Below are positions 52,325-52,389 of a DNA stretch of 52,389 nucleotides, piece after piece. The first letter of the stretch is position 1, and every line of letters begins with the position of its first letter. The translations under genes and the position numbers were made by a program. Origin of the DNA: Desulfosporosinus sp. BRH_c37 (GTDB lineage Bacteria; Bacillota; Desulfitobacteriia; Desulfitobacteriales; Desulfitobacteriaceae). Location: positions 1 through 52,389 of the forward strand of contig LOEW01000270.1 of NCBI GenBank assembly GCA_001516045.1, read 5' to 3'. A model generated the notes under the pieces. The model saw only the letters and a program-made list of their open reading frames with translations, was not told the DNA's origin and ran no database searches.

Positions 52325-52389
52325 AGTGAACTCGTTCAACTAAAGTTGAACATCGAGTCTTCGGTGACATAAGTCATCCTACGCGCGAA
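52325..52389 (-). repeat. Modular palindromic repeat, copy F (cut by the window end)
   Basis: Begins AGTGAACTCGTTCAAC with the GTTCAACT-AAAGTTGAAC hairpin. It then continues into TCTTCGGTGACATAAG and CATCCTACGCGCGAA, text related to the GC-rich module near 17.88 kb rather than to copies C or E. Confidence 0.85.

Overview
The window looks like a chromosomal segment of an anaerobic, spore-forming Clostridia member of the Desulfosporosinus/Desulfitobacterium type (Peptococcaceae). This is inferred from gene content: a T-box leader, a ykkC-class riboswitch before ilvE, rubrerythrin, multihaem cytochromes c, a molybdopterin oxidoreductase with NrfD and Rieske/cytochrome b partners, a large FAD/CCG oxidoreductase and many small orphan genes. 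No rRNA, tRNA, CRISPR array or intact insertion sequence was seen.

Layout. 1-10.9 kb: panE, small orphan genes, an RND efflux pair, and a three-gene operon (receiver/degenerate GGDEF protein, HEAT protein, family 2 glycosyltransferase) with a decapitated response regulator at its end. 10.9-15.6 kb: a decayed stretch with a 1.2-kb gene-poor region, an internally deleted sulfide:quinone-oxidoreductase-like gene, a TOBE fragment of an ABC ATPase, an MFS transporter and an N-terminal stub of an endonuclease/exonuclease/phosphatase protein. 15.6-29.6 kb: amino-acid biosynthesis. ilvE-ilvB-ilvN-ilvC-leuA-leuC-leuD-leuB runs leftward behind a ykkC-class (probably ppGpp) riboswitch, followed by proC-proB behind a T-box. 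hom-thrB runs rightward from the divergent promoter. 29.6-38.7 kb: ATP-grasp protein, a three-copy orphan small-protein family, a thioredoxin-reductase-like flavoprotein, two tiny genes of 45 and 36 codons, a DUF3786 protein, a D-aminoacylase-like amidohydrolase, rubrerythrin and a DUF302 protein. 38.7-48.5 kb: a sulfur/electron-transfer island. 48.7-52.4 kb: a fused FAD oxidase/FeS/CCG protein with a Met-rich tail.

The most interesting system is the 39-48.5 kb island. One leftward operon encodes a trihaem cytochrome c, two half-size YeeE/YedE membrane proteins, a Tat-exported molybdopterin oxidoreductase, a four-cluster ferredoxin subunit, NrfD, Rieske protein, cytochrome b, a short subunit-IV-like protein and a multihaem cytochrome c. 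The second YeeE/YedE gene is interrupted by a single in-frame TGA exactly where the family has the Cys of its AGxCPG motif. A hairpin with an AGGU loop begins 17 nt after the TGA, the same spacing as in E. coli fdhF, so this is a strong candidate selenoprotein. The operon and a neighbouring ferredoxin gene have matching promoters (TTGACA, 17 bp, -10) followed by ATACCC-N-GGGTAT palindromes of CsoR/CstR type, which suggests a shared reactive-sulfur regulon.

A second theme is a ~120-bp modular palindromic repeat with at least six copies. One copy is inserted in frame into a small gene, two lie at the 3' ends of leuA and of the ferredoxin subunit gene and supply their stop codons, and a related module sits in a ~310-bp inverted-repeat-bounded insert between the T-box terminator and proC.
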